Source: Lichenostomus cassidix
Lineage: Eukaryota; Chordata; Aves; Passeriformes; Meliphagidae
Length of the DNA: 64,000 nt
Direction of reading: 5' to 3'
NCBI GenBank assembly: GCA_008360975.2
Contig: CM039184.1
Location: forward strand, 54,092,797 to 54,156,796
In this document: piece after piece, positions 1 to 12,609 of the stretch
Numbering within the stretch: the first letter of the stretch is position 1
Layout of the letters: each line of letters opens with the position of its first letter
Position numbers and translations under genes: made by a program
The notes under the pieces: generated by a model
The model's input: only the letters and a program-made list of their open reading frames with translations
Told to the model about the DNA's origin: nothing
Databases searched by the model: none

Positions 1-1559
1 CTGTCTAATATTCCCCCATTTGTTGTAGTCCCTCAAAAATAATGACTGTTATGTAAATCTTTTTAAATACAAATTATTAATATTATTAATGATAAAAACA
101 TGATGGTTGAGGTGAGATTAAATTGACTCATAGGGATGCATATAAAAGTCTTGGAGGCTATTTTGCAAGTCCTGAGGATCAAGGTTGCTCTCCTGGCACA
201 GAATGAAAGGGATGCACCCTGTCACAGATATGTTTGGCAGCATTTTAAGGATTTGAGAATGCTTCATTCATATTCACAGAAGCACTGAAGTAGGTCAATC
301 ACCACTATGTGTTGTGCTTATGGAATACACCAGTAACACTGATTTTTCAGCCTCTCAGCTATTGTGAATCTGTCTGCATTCACTGACTGAGGGAGATGCC
401 CCAAAGCCCGCTTCAATTTCCAGTATGAAGCAATGACAACTCTGTCACAATTTTGAATGAATTGGAATAGCACTAAGATTTTAAGCCTCGAGAGAATATC
501 TTCTCTTCAATTGGTTTTGATAAGACTTCTCTGAATCTTGTGTAATGCATTTGGAGACAATATATGCAGTTATTTTCTTGGGCAAGATCCAGAAATCAAA
601 GGACGACAGGACATGTTCTTCTGACCAGACTTGATTATTACCTAGGGAAGAACTAATTTATTCTGAGCATAACATATGCCTTCCTTACACTTTCATGGAG
701 TATTCTTCTCAAGGTGGAAGATGAGGGGAGAGGACACAAGCAGCACTCTAGTTCATAACACAGACCTTACCTTTTCCATGCTGAGCTTGAGCTACTAAAT
801 TGAATACATCTCTTGCAAGTATCCAGTCAAGAATTTTTATGTATGTTGTTAACATGAACAACCTTGATAGCTTGTTGCTCAGCTGTTTTTAAGAATTTCG
901 GTTAGACGCAGCTCTGTAAAAAAAAATTTAGGGTGATAAATTCAGAAGGCTTTCACTGCAGGTTGTGTTGTAAAAAGATATTTTAAAAATAACTTTCTCC
1001 TAGAACTTTTAAGTAAAATATACCTTTATTATTGGCAGAGAGAGCTGCAGTTAGATGCTTACTAGCATTTGGCATCTCTCTTTTGTGACTCTTTATTTTC
1101 TTTTCTTTTTTTGCCAAGGATGAAGCTTTAATGTAAAAAAAAATTATCTAGTAGAAGCAGAAAATATCAATTTTTTTAGATAGAGAACAATGAAAACCTC
1201 TACAAAGAAACACTGTCTGTTGAAAAAAACAAATTGAGAAACTGAATTCTTTAAAAACCAGGAAACTCTCCAAACTCATGACAAAGGTTTAAGATGTGTG
1301 CTTTAGTATGGGAACAAAAAGGTCAGTTCTGAGACATACTGCTCCTCTATCACCTCGAGCTTATGGACCTCGTCCTACTAAAGAGGAAGGAAGATGTATA
1401 ATGTGGAGGCTCTTGGGGTAGATGCTTGAGCTGAGAAGGGCTTTGCTCACACAAAGCATGCAAATTTTTGTGATACGGAACAAATAACACAGTTATGAAG
1501 CATTATTTTACCACCAGTCTACTAGTCTAAAGCAAGGGGAGCCTTATCTGCTGCTGGGA
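1..1559. other. Unique AT-rich non-coding sequence
   Basis: I see no open frame of useful length, no recognisable transposable element and no microsatellite of note in this stretch. Short A or T runs are present (for example near 919 and 1134). It ends where the CpG-rich patch begins. Confidence 0.6.
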
Positions 1560-1785
1560 AATCACGGATGGATTCCAGTCGCTGCGATTGCGCTGCGTGG
1601 ATGCGCTGAGGGGGTGTAGAGCAGGATGCTGATGTTCGCTGGCATCGCCGCTGAAGTGCCTTACACAGCGCCTAATCACCGGCTTCTGAGGAGGAGGAGG
1701 GACGGGCAGAGTTTGTTTTTCCTATAAATTGATCTCGGATCCTTTCATCCCCCAGTATTGCTGCACTTGTTTAGTCTACTGGGGG
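1560..1785 (+). promoter_or_regulatory. CpG-rich patch with TATA box and initiator-like site (candidate promoter)
   Basis: About 13 CpG dinucleotides lie in roughly 180 bases (1560-1740), whereas the flanks have almost none. A TATAAAT box sits at 1723-1729. A cytosine-adenine initiator-like site (CCCAGT, A at 1754) follows 31 bases after the first T of the TATA box, the spacing expected of a vertebrate core promoter. A 9-bp perfect inverted repeat, CCCCCAGTA at 1749-1757 and TACTGGGGG at 1777-1785, flanks the start of the predicted transcript. The first downstream ATG (1799) is followed at once by a stop, so any transcript would more likely be non-coding or start with a 5' untranslated exon. 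I do not recognise the gene. The promoter role is inferred from spacing and CpG content; a decayed mobile-element promoter is an alternative. Confidence 0.4.
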
Positions 1786-4265
1786 CTCTTAGGGCTAACA
1801 TGTAATGAAGTAGAATCGCATAAGGGTGTTCATAGCCACAGCAGTGCTGTTAGCTGTGCTCTTTAATGGATTTGGATAAAACCTTGCTCAGCAAATAGCA
1901 GGCTGAAAACAAATATTCTCTTTGTTGTCTTAGGATATACTGTCCCCATTACTGTACTGCATTTGTTCTCAAACCCGACCCACACGTGGGCTCATTTTGA
2001 TCTTTGAACTTTGAGCTGACCAGTTGGCAGATACTGATGCCTCACTGTGAACCTTAGCATAGAAACAGAACACTGGATTTGAAATAGCAGGAGAATGTGT
2101 GCTCTCCTGGTGGGAAAGCCATGTGGTAGCTTTCTAATTTATTCATAATTTTACTTAAATCAGAGGTTGTATGAAAAAATAAATTAAGTAAATACCCAGC
2201 TGAATGCAGTCTGTTTGAGCTGCTCCACACTGTGCAGCCAGCTGTGAGGGGGAAAATAAAGCCTTAGGATAGCAAAGGCTGTGAGTCCAAAAGCTCAAGG
2301 GGTGACCAAAGCACCCAGCACGTTCTCAGGCAGTTTATAAACATGGCAAAAATCATTAAATCCATGCCACTGCTGCTCACTAGACGTCACTGCAGAAAGG
2401 AATAAATTGCACACAGTAAACTAAATAATGTTCCCCTGTCTGACACTGGGCTACACCTTGGTTTGGACTGTGAAAGGAGACAGGGCACGTCTTCATCTCT
2501 CATGATCCCATCTTTGAGCACCAGGGTGTTGACACTAGGGTTATAACCAAAAAGGTATCTAATTTCCCACTGAAATCAGTGAAAAGTATGGAATTCAATA
2601 TTGCTCTGCCATGCATTTAGGGACAGCTCAACTTCACCTTTCATTCCTGTCTGGAAGCAAGGAAAAGACAGGATGTAGTTTTGTCCTGTTGTCTGGCTGA
2701 AGGCCTGTGGTCAGTGCTGGGCTTTAGAAATTTGCTCTCTTCTAAAACCTGGGAGTCACACTGCTTCCCAGGCCACTGGTGGCACAGCCCAGGCCAGGCA
2801 GTGCTGTTAGCTCAGGGTTGAGCCCAAAGCCACAGCCTAAACACAAGCCAGTTCCTGGAAATTCTGGCCTGGTGTGTTTGCTCCCCTGGTTGGCAAGCAG
2901 ATTCGGGAAGGGGTAGCAGGAGGGCACATTAATTCAACAGGTGTGCCTTTGGCATGCCAGGTCGCAAATTGAAAAGGCATGACAGTGCAAATAGGAGGTT
3001 TAATATTTCACCAAAATGTCAAAGCTTAAAATGTCTGCTGGAGCAACGGAAATGCCTCTGTGAGGCTGGAGTGAAAGCACAAACCACTGTAAAATTCTTA
3101 TAGCATTAATACCGATGTGATCGTTAGAGTAGTTATTCACTGTAGATATGGTTAGTGGTATGCAGGCAGCAGGGTATTAGTTCGGTGGCATTTTGCTGAC
3201 TTTACAGTAAAATGGTCTTCCTTTCTCAGAATTTAATGTGCTATGTCAGGACTAAATTATATAATGGATGCCTGGGACTTTCTATCTTGTGGTCTGATTC
3301 TATAACAAATTTCACCCTTCCTTTCATCAGAGAGGGTAATTAATGGACTGTACTATGATTTCCATATGATATAATCTGCGGAGAACTTTTTTAGTTGTGT
3401 ATATATAGCCTTGTGAATCAATTGGCTTTAAAAGAAACTGCATTGTGCAAGGCTTAAGCAGTACTGATCCATTTTTCTGCAGAAGACCTCTTTAATGTAT
3501 TCAGATTTCCATTTCTTACTGAGGTAAAAATTTCTAATTTTTAGCATTTAGCTAGCCATATAGAGCTGTGCACAGACATTCGTGGCCAAAAATTATTCAA
3601 TATTCCTGCATGTTCAATGATCTAAGAACCTCTCCTACAGGTAGGAGTTATAGGATAAGGTTAGTGAATTTTAGTTAATTGACTAGCAAGCTCCATGCTT
3701 CAGCTTCAGAGTGCAGATCAGTAGAGGAAAGGCAGGTGTCTGTAAAGCAACCACCTTGTTACACTATGGAAAATCTGATCATTCTGATTTTAGAAAACTG
3801 AATTGACTCACATTAGTCCTGCAGTTGTTTTTTTTTTCCTTTTTCCCTGACCTGTAGGACAGCATGGAAATAGATTTAAGAAAGAGTGAAACACAAAAAA
3901 GGAGAATGAGAATGCTCTGAAGCTTTTTGTCTTTGTTCATCTGCAGTAGTAAAACATTCCTATCTGAGTATGTGGTAAAATAATCATTTGTCAAAGAGGT
4001 AAACTAACTGTACACCAATGGTCTGCACTTAAAATATCCCTAGTGTACTATGAACTATATAGTGTTCATAAAGTCATGCTCAAGAGTCAAATATTCTTCC
4101 TTCTTCAATTACTGCAGTTTTCCACTGTCTCTAAGGATAGGTTATTAAACACTCAGTGTCAAGGCACACTATACTGTATTTGTATGGTATATGATTCATT
4201 AGGTCACTTTTTCCTTTTTTATATGTATGTAGGCTTAACATGGACTCAAAACCCCTCCAAAAGAA
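1786..4265. other. Unique non-coding sequence
   Basis: No coding region or recognisable repeat family is visible. Around 2740-2930 the sequence becomes somewhat GC-richer and carries a short minus-strand open frame without any recognisable domain. Small inverted repeats occur at 2150-2158 with 2184-2192 (9 bp) and at 3633-3648 (7 bp arms), both within chance expectation. Confidence 0.55.
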
Positions 4266-4267
4266 CT

Positions 4268-4320
4268 GGAAAACAAAACAAAAAACCCAAACAAACAAAA
4301 AAAAAAAAAAAAAAAAGAAA
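4268..4320 (+). repeat. A-rich tract with A20 run
   Basis: An A-rich stretch contains an uninterrupted run of twenty adenines at 4297-4316, preceded by AAAC-type units. It could be a low-complexity expansion or the tail of an old retroposed sequence, but the upstream 200 bases show no recognisable retrogene or SINE and no clear target-site duplication. Confidence 0.8.
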
Positions 4321-6007
4321 GGAGTCCCCTAAAAGCCAGGCAGTCAGTAGGCACAGTGGTTCTGAGAACACTTTGCTGTAGTCCATAAAAGCCTGAGGTC
4401 ATTTCTGCTTGGACTTTGCATAAAGTGTGCCTGCCAGTTTCAATATATAAAATCTAGTGCAGAGTGACTGAAATTAGAGTTTTACTCTTTGATCTTTCAG
4501 GCAAGTAAGCAAATTGTCACTTTCGTTTCTCAATAATTGCTGGGATAACAGATCTGGCTGTTATTTTTTTCCAATCTACACTATTAACCGAGGTATGGAG
4601 GAAGGAGTCTGGTCAAAAGTAATTAACAGTTCTGAACAAGTTTTCATTGGGGTATTTCTTTTACACATGTCAAGGGGAATACATCTGAAAAAAGGACAAG
4701 GCTGGTTAAATGGAAATGAAGCTTCCAGAGGAAGTTATGTTCTTTTAGAGGTAATATGCTAAAAGGCTGAGATTACAGAACTATTGCTGAAGGAGCAGCA
4801 TGCTCTTACACGTTGCTAAGTGCCCCCAAGCTGACATCATCATTAGTTATTTATAGCATACTAATATCTGAAGGTCCTAGCCAGAAGTAAGGCCTCCGGA
4901 TATCATCCTTTGTCCAAACTGGAAGAAAGTCCTCAGTCCCAAAAAGCTCACAATGTCATTTAATCTCCTTGGTGTTGAAGGCAATCAGAACATCTTGTGG
5001 GGGCTTCAAACAATAAAAAAATATTTTTGCAGGAGCAGCATCTCAGAGAAACATTTCTTGATCGGTAGATTAATAATTTCTTAATGGAACATTTAAATTA
5101 ATTTGGCTGACACAGGCAAGTACTAAGAATGCAATGGAATGTAAGTCAAAATGATCATATGCCACCCTTCTTCAAACAAGCATAAATTTATACATGATAA
5201 GCACAACATTTCTGAAAGATGTTCTTAAAATAGTATCTTTCATGATCTAACAGTATACACAGGCACGCAGTCAAGAAAAGGAGGAAAAACGGTAGAGGAA
5301 CATAAATATTTGTGTGTTGCAGCTTCTGTCAAGTGACTGACAGAGAAGTGAACAATTTGAGAATTCAGAGTAGTGGCTTTACTCAAAATTGGAGGTTGTC
5401 ATAAAACATTTTTGAAGGTTGCCTATTTTACACAGCATTTAAGTCAATACAGCTGCTCTGCCTGCCTTACAAAAACCCCATCATTTCTTACCAGAAAGTG
5501 AAGAAGTTCTATTTTTCTATTTTTTAGAAAGCACTTTTTCAAATCTTACTGATCTGTATTCTGCAAACCCACCACTAATGGCAGGTTTGCTGGAGTGTAA
5601 ACCACTTTCTAGTTTGCCTTGGGCTGTCTGGTTTGTTCAAGTTACCCTGGAACAGAAATAGCTATAGTTTTGGCAGTATCAGTCCTGCTTTACTATAGGG
5701 AATACATCACTATTTATCAGTGAGCATTTCCAAATGCAAATGACCCTCCAAATTAGGGATGTCCTGCCTCTTAGAACCACTACTAAATGACCACCTGCAT
5801 GTGTTCATATTCAAAGCTGGTCTACTCACCCCATATGCATCTCCTCCAGTGTTTTATTCGACAATCTGTTTCAGCTTCGCAAGGGAGCTAGCAAATTATG
5901 TATTGCTCATTTTGTCAAAGTCATCATTGATGACAATTCCGGCATCAAGAGGCTCATTTTGTTCTGCAGATGTTTTTTTCAAATAGAAGATAAATCATGA
6001 TTTTCAA
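4321..6007. other. Unique AT-rich non-coding sequence
   Basis: Nothing recognisable was found. Short open frames (for example near 4514-4762 and 5759-5986) have no domain, no Kozak-like context that stands out and no flanking splice-site logic. Confidence 0.55.
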
Positions 6008-6013
6008 TCTTTC

Positions 6014-6044
<31 letters not shown>

Positions 6045-6272
6045 TTTTCTTTTTCTTTTTCTTTTTCTTTTTCTTTTTCTTTTTCTTTTTCTTTTTCTTT
6101 TTCTTTTTCTTTTTCTTTTTCTTTTTCTTTTTCTTCTTTTTCTTTTTTTTCTTTTTCTTTTTCTTTTTCTTTTTCTTTTTCTTTTTCTTTTCTTTTCTTT
6201 TTCTTTCTTTTCTTTTTTTCTTTTTTTTTTTTCTTTTTTTCTCTTTTTTTACTTTTTCTTTCTCTCTTTCTT
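6008..6272 (+). repeat. (CTTTTT)n polypyrimidine microsatellite
   Basis: The plus strand is uninterrupted C/T from 6008 to 6250 (243 bases), with one adenine at 6251 and then more pyrimidine to 6272. The dominant unit is the hexamer CTTTTT, with occasional length slips and degenerate edges. Its six-frame translation gives a meaningless Phe-Ser repeat of about 100 residues; this should not be annotated as a protein. Long homopurine-homopyrimidine mirror repeats can adopt triplex (H-DNA) structure and tend to vary in length. Confidence 0.95.
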
Positions 6273-7044
6273 ATACTGAGGATACATGCTGTGCTGCTAG
6301 GAATATGAGTGGAAACACCTAAAAAATTAAATTAATTAAAAAAAAATTGAGTCACAAGAGGAAATCCACTGCAAGCCTACAGAGCCCATTAGTATGTTAT
6401 ATTTAGCACCAGCATAATGGACAGGAAAAAAATAGAAAGTTGTTTATATAAAAGGAATGGTCTCATTCATATTGGGTAACACCCGAAATTCCAAACCATG
6501 ATTTATAGTCTCTGGCCAACCCATAGCTATTTTGTGACACAGGATTTCCCAAGCTTATGGGGTGGCATCTTCAGATGAAAAGAACAAGTGACCTCAGAAG
6601 CAAGGTGCTGTACAAGGCTCATTTTACATTCTGTAGAAATGCAGCTTGTCCAAGGGCTAAACTTTACACTGTGAAAGGAACACACTTTGCTACCAGTTCT
6701 TTGAAGCTGGCAGTTAGTGTTCTTAATTTCAGCCCATCACGTTCACAATTAATTCACTTTTTCAAAACCCCTCATTTCTTATTGACGAATGAGATGATTG
6801 GATTTTCCAAGAAAATAAACCTCTTCATTCACTCATCATTTTTAGTAGAAACTGTGAAATTCCCTGAAGCCTATTGGAAGGCACATTGTCATCCACAGAA
6901 TGCCTTAACTTCTCTGGTGGCCAGGTCCCTCAAATAGGTTAGAGATACTTTTTCATCCTTTGAAAAGAAATCATGGTATTCCTCCTCTGTAATTGGAAGT
7001 GACATATCATGGGAGTCTTGAGGGGTGAGTGTATCAAGGAAACC
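6273..7044. other. Unique non-coding sequence between microsatellite and CR1
   Basis: No gene or repeat family is recognised. An open frame of 126 codons at 6557-6937 has no recognisable domain and is about the length expected to arise by chance in 64 kb. A TATATAAAAGG string at 6445-6455 lacks supporting promoter context. Confidence 0.5.
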
Positions 7045-7710
7045 AGACTTAAAAAGGCTGGTTAAGTCTCACAAAGAAGGACAGATACACAGCCCATGTA
7101 CTGCAGCTCCCTCAAGGGAGCTGACTGCAGAGGCTTTGTGTACAGGGATGGGGTCAGAAAAACAAAAGCCCACTCAGAGCTGAATCTGGCAAGGGATACA
7201 AAGGGTAACAAGAAGGGTTTCCACAGATCTGTCAGCTGCAAAAGGAGCAGAGTGGAATATGTAGGCTCAAGAGGACAGGGGAACTGGGGACAGGGAGGAG
7301 GACGAGGCATTCAGTGTCTCCTTCCCTCTGTCTTTACTGGAAGATTGACCTTTAGCCATGCCAGGTCTGTGAGACTGGAGAGAACATCTGGAGCAAGGAA
7401 GACTTACTTTTACTGCAGGAGGCTCAGTTCAGGGAAAATTTAAACAAACAGTACATACACACATCCATGGGCCCTGTCGGGTCCAGAGAAACATAGGAAA
7501 AATCTTTTAACTACAAGAATAGTCAAACACCAAAAGAGGTTGCACAGAAAGGTTTTGGAGTCTACATTCCTGAAGATATTAAAAACTCAGCTGGGTGCAG
7601 CCCTGATACGGCTTCTCTACTTGACCTTGGTTTGAGTAGGGAGTTGGACTAGATGATCTCTAGAGGTGCCTTCCTGCCTCAACCATTCTATAATTCTGTG
7701 TGATTCTGTA
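7045..7710 (+). mobile_element. CR1 LINE fragment, internally deleted (ORF2 piece joined to 3' UTR)
   Basis: This is a non-LTR retrotransposon of the CR1 family, whose ORF2 encodes an endonuclease and reverse transcriptase. From about 7096 to 7443 the plus strand encodes the conserved linker before the reverse transcriptase, including ELNLARDTKGNKKGF (from 7177) and a following PSVFTG block. After a frameshift near 7430, a decayed SMGPDG-like motif is readable to about 7480. The sequence then jumps to the CR1 3' untranslated region at about 7484-7490, with the typical cassette ending in GTTGGACTAGATGATCTC and ATTCTGTGTGATTCTGT (end 7710). Most of the reverse transcriptase is therefore missing and the 5' end is truncated. 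The copy is dead: it has frameshifts and no complete domain. Family assignment rests on remembered CR1 consensus and is secure; the subfamily is not assigned. Confidence 0.88.
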
Positions 7711-10700
7711 TGGGGTGTGAGACACAATTAGCTGTGATTTAAGAAGTATTTAAATTCCTTCATTATTATAGGTATTGTATTAATATTTAGGAATATAGCA
7801 CTTCAAATACAAGTGACACTATTTCAGAAAAATGTGTTTTTCCAAAAGGACAGTTTATGAATAAAACCTATATATCACTCAACTGTGATTTTTCAAAATC
7901 ATGTTCAATATTGAGTATTTCTGGAAAATGTAGCCATGGAATTTAAAAGCCTCATTTCTGTTTGCTTTTTTTTTCTTAATAATCTCAAAGAAACCCTAAG
8001 AAGCAATATCATCTGGTAATTTAAGTGCACAGAGGGTATTTCAAAAATCAAAGCATTCTGGTAAAAATTGTCATCATCTAAATTTGTGACAGTAACACCA
8101 AATAGCAGACCCATGCAAATGTATTTGATAGGAAAAGGAATTACTTCCAATTGCTCTTAAATGGAGAAAATTTTAATCCATTTTTCAAAGCTAGGAAACG
8201 CAATGTGGAAAATGCCCACTGCACAGCATTCTATACAATTCTGTTAACAGCTTTTAGACATATCTGGAGCTTTCTGTTGAAGCTTCAGGGTTATATTTTG
8301 GATGAATGCTGCAAGAAAATGATCAATATGTAGTTAGTAAATTTTCTATCCAGAAGAGCCTGACAGGACAGAGAACATGAGAATCTTGACCTCACAGCAA
8401 TTTAGAAGTGAGAGCCACTATCAACTAAGTTACCTCTATGCCAGTTTAAGAGCAGGGGCTAAAAAGAACCTGTGATGAAATATTAGACAACTTGCAAGAA
8501 ATTCACAAAAACAGATGCTCATGTATGTCCTTTTGGAAGGACGGTCCAATTGCCTTTGAAGCACACTGTAACTAATTTGTTGAAGACACCAGATAATGTC
8601 ACACATAAAGGCAGTCACGTCATGGTTCAGACTGTCCAGAGCTGAAATTGACATACTAGCTGTGAAGCTAATATGGAACAAGAAAAGACTGTTTGAAATA
8701 GTGGTCAAACACCACAAATATTCAGTAAACCTGTTTGAATGGCAGCCCAGATGTCAAAGAAAAATTTAATGTAAATCTGCTGAATTCCTGAAGGACTGTG
8801 AAGAAAAGCAGAGGTAGGCCTTTTGACCACAACCCATGAATCTTATTAGCACTGAAAACTTTTTAGCCTCTTGGAATTTAGGGAATTTATTGGATAGCAC
8901 TGCAGTAAAAAATAATTGGCATTTCTCCCACTTTACTATCCCAACTAAATGGCTTTAAGATAATGGAATTTACATGACTTTCCATGAATTGGTAGAGTAT
9001 ACTAAAGAATGTGAACTTTTCCATATTGCAACATCGTTCCAAAGCTGCTAAAAAAATGACAAAGTCTTAGTGAGTTACTGTTGATATGACTAAGATTTTA
9101 GTAAAGAAATTTAAGAAACAAAGAAATCATTCTTTAATGGAGAAATAGTTCCCTGGAGTCTTAATCTTATTCTCAGTAACACCCAAGTATTTTAGTACAT
9201 TCAGCAGGTGAAGTACTAAATCATGCAGTGGTTGAAAAAAAAAGGACAGAAAAAAATGAGACACCTTTGCCTAAGCCAACCTTATGACTGCAAACAAGCC
9301 AAATTTCCTCAAACACTTTCTCATTACAAAATCTGCACATGAAAATTGGTTACCTGTGCTGAACTGATGTTCCTCATTCAGATAATACAGAATGAATAGA
9401 CTCATATTTCACAAAACCTTTTAATACATTTACTCACTGCGAGTGCAAAACAACAAATATGGGCATACAGGATGATGAACTCCCTGTTCCACTGAGATTT
9501 GGTGAAGACTGGAAAAGAACAACATTTGACAAGCAGCTGAGTTATGCAGGAATAGTTAATTAGAAGAACTTATCTACAAAAGAACTCAAGTGCAAAGCAG
9601 ACTTCTCAAGCTGGAGTGTCAGTAGAGTCCTGTTTTCTCCACAGAAGCCACAAAATATACTCACTTCATCTAAATATGCAAGGAGAAATAGCACTTTATT
9701 TCCCAATCATATGCTTAGTAAGGACTGATAAAATCAAAATATATTGCTAAAACTTGGCCTGCTATTCTAGCTTTTATATATGGATTTTTAAAATATTGCT
9801 TTACTTTTATGTGAGTCACTGCAAAGGTTTAGGCAGAAAGAGATACAAAAATTCAAATAAGAGTTTAATAAGCTTTCACCAGATTGATATAAAGAGATGG
9901 AAACCCAAAAGTATAAAAATAACAAGCTACAGACTTGTCAGCAAATACAACCTTGCAGATCTGAGATATGAAAATTTTTAAAAAACTCATTTCAGTTAAG
10001 TTTTATTTTAATAATTCTATTTCTTCCTATTTGGAAGCCAGTTAAGTTTTATTAATCTCCTAAAGCCTTTTGTCACTTCCTTTTTTTGTGTGTGGCCCTG
10101 TTTTATTCCCTTCCCTTACAATGTATTTTACATACTGATTTTCAGGCACAGTTTACTGTTTCCTGCAAAGAGCAGAGCTCATGAAACTAGCAGCTAAAGT
10201 TATTGTTAGCACACAAATAGACTAAGACAGATCGTAAAGTCCCTGATGATCCAGGAACTATATAATGCTGACTAGCTCCAGCAGCGCCAACAGGAATTTC
10301 ATAAGCCAGAGCTTAGATTTCAGCAAGTCCACTCTGTCAACTTCTTTCCACCCAAAGAACTGTTTAACCTGACCTTATCACAGCCTTGAGCAGCCCGCAC
10401 TCCTCTCAACCTGGAAGGAATGTTTGGGTGGTTAGTATCAAGGTGTTCCTCTGAAAACACATGCCAGGTTCCTGGCTGGGTTGGTGGTGGGCTGAGCACC
10501 TCCAGACACTTCAGCCAGTGCCCCAAACCCTGCCCTATGGCATTTGGCTCTTGGGCGTCGCAGGGGTGAGAGGAGAACACAGCAGTGCCGCTGGGGAAGA
10601 GCTCTGGGGGTTGTTTAATCTGCAGTGCCAAAGTGCTACTGAGCAGGAGGGGTTACACCACGAGCTGTTTCAGATGCTTCACATTCCTCTTCCACTTCAC

Positions 10701-12570
10701 CCTGGCATAGCTTAAAAGCAGAGACAAGCCCTTGTACGTGAGGCACAAAAAGTAACAGAGGGACTACTGCTAGGAAGTGCTGGGTATTTCCAAGAGTTAA
10801 ACATGCTCAGTCCCATTAATTGGGGAACAAAGTCACCTTCTTACTTTTCTGAATAGCTTCTAATCAGAATAACGTGTAAAAGTGATTTGGCTCTATCTTG
10901 GCGCTAATCTACTTAGCTAAGATCAGGGCTCAATGTATGCTTTTTCCAGCTGGACCCATGCTGTGCTGCAGCGTTTCTGGCTTCTCTTCCATTCCCATAG
11001 AGTGACCCTAGAAATTCCCCAACAGCTTCCTTTACATTTAAGAAAGAAGTTTCTTGAATTAAATATTATCATGAATAATAATTTCAGGACAGAGACTCCT
11101 GTTTTATTTATTTTAATATGAAATTTTATTTATCATGTTTTCCTCACATTTTGGTGAAGACCACCTTTTTGGTCTTGGTCTTCAGTATGCTGCAGTTTCC
11201 TGTTCTAGTACCAAACTACTGTGCTATAGATGCTGCAGGTAAGGTGGAACTGGTGGGTCTGAAGTATTCAGTCATTTGGGAGAAACTACTTTTGTGGCTC
11301 AGTTTAGTTAGTGAGCTTTGCATGCAAAGTGATCAGCAGTGAAATAGTTAATGAGACTGAAATGTAAGCTATCTGTAAGGCTTCAGAGTTAACATCGATT
11401 GGGATGAACAGAAAAGTTCACACCTCTCAGAATTAATCTCTCAGCCTGAAAGTTTTGTTCACTGTTCTGGAAGGTCACTTAATTACCATGAGAAGTACAG
11501 ACATAATCATATAATGAAGGTTAAACTCCAGTATGTTATTCTGAGGCAAGGAATGGAAAATCAAAGCAGATTCACCAGCTCTGCTGGATTTTTCAGACAT
11601 GAAATATGTGGTCTATGTTTGTAGCTGTTTTGACTGAATCTCATTCTTCAAAATGGGCAGTGTAAATCTCATCTCCAAGTATTCTTTGAGCTGCAAGGAT
11701 GGAGACTGTTTTTTGTGTTAAATATGTTCCATTCACAGTCTAGTTTTATATCAGATGAATTACTGAGAATTATTATCCATTGTAAATACTAATAGGAAAG
11801 CAGCCTTTTCTAGAGTATGGCATCATGTTAAAAGATTAGTGAAGTTACACTGACATTAAGCATGGTTTAACAGCCTGAGTAGACAAAAAGTCTTTGGCAA
11901 TAAACAAAGCCAGTTTGATTTTGTGTCAGTTGGTTACGGTCAGTGGGAATAGAATAAGAGCCCTGAAAAAGATATCCCATGTCACTGCATCTACTCTCTG
12001 TTAGGCTACCAGACAAAATGAATCCTTTTTCAGATGCTCTAAGCTGGACAGAAGACTGAGGCTATAACACAGAAGTCCTTCAGCTTTTATAACCTGCAAT
12101 TAGGTTTTTGGTATTCTAATGGTTGCGCTTGTCCTTTCTACATAATTCCCAGCTGTGTATAATCACTAATATGCTAACTTATCCAAGCAGTCCACAAGTA
12201 CCTCATGTAGGCAAACCTGGAAAGAGCACTGAAAGGAAAAAGACAATTTTAAACAATACTCCTGTGAGTCATGTAACTCAAGAAACACATTTTACCACCA
12301 GTTTTTATCTTGCCTTAATTATATATATATTAAAAATGTTTATAATTTATAAACTGTATTTCTCATTTGCAGATTTTTCAGTCTAGAACGTGCAAAAGAT
12401 ATTCATGCTCATGTGCCAAATTTACGTTCCCATGTGGGGAATGCTGGAATGCTTCTTTTCCCTTTGTGCTTACACAATTTCATAAAATGTATAGATTTAT
12501 TATTTCATTAATTATCACCTAATTATATTAATTAATTATTTAAAAATGCAGATTTAATTATTTTCAAGAA
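7711..12570. other. Unique AT-rich non-coding sequence
   Basis: I see no repeat family, RNA gene or credible exon. The interval 10380-10700 is GC-richer and contains overlapping open frames on both strands (10320-10631 minus, 10461-10715 plus) with no recognisable domain. Short A runs occur near 9235-9245. Confidence 0.5.
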
Positions 12571-12609
12571 TGAAGGGTAAAGGTACCCTTCAGTCAAATT
12601 TGACTGAAG
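12571..12609. repeat. Overlapping inverted repeats including a 22-bp perfect palindrome
   Basis: Positions 12588-12609 form a perfect 22-bp palindrome with arms CTTCAGTCAAA and TTTGACTGAAG and no spacer. Its left arm overlaps a second inverted repeat: TGAAGGGTA (12571-12579) with TACCCTTCA (12584-12592), spacer AAGG. The two structures share bases 12588-12592, so only one can form fully at a time. Function unknown. Confidence 0.9.

Noticed and set aside
4352..4372. CAGTGGTTCTGAGAAC resembling a hAT (Charlie-type) terminal repeat
   Set aside because: No matching inverted end or 8-bp target duplication found nearby.
5997..6308. 103-codon open frame of Phe-Ser repeats
   Set aside because: It is a translation of the CTTTTT microsatellite.
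6445..6455. TATATAAAAGG box
   Set aside because: No CpG patch, initiator or other element at the right distance; TATA strings are common in this AT-rich DNA.
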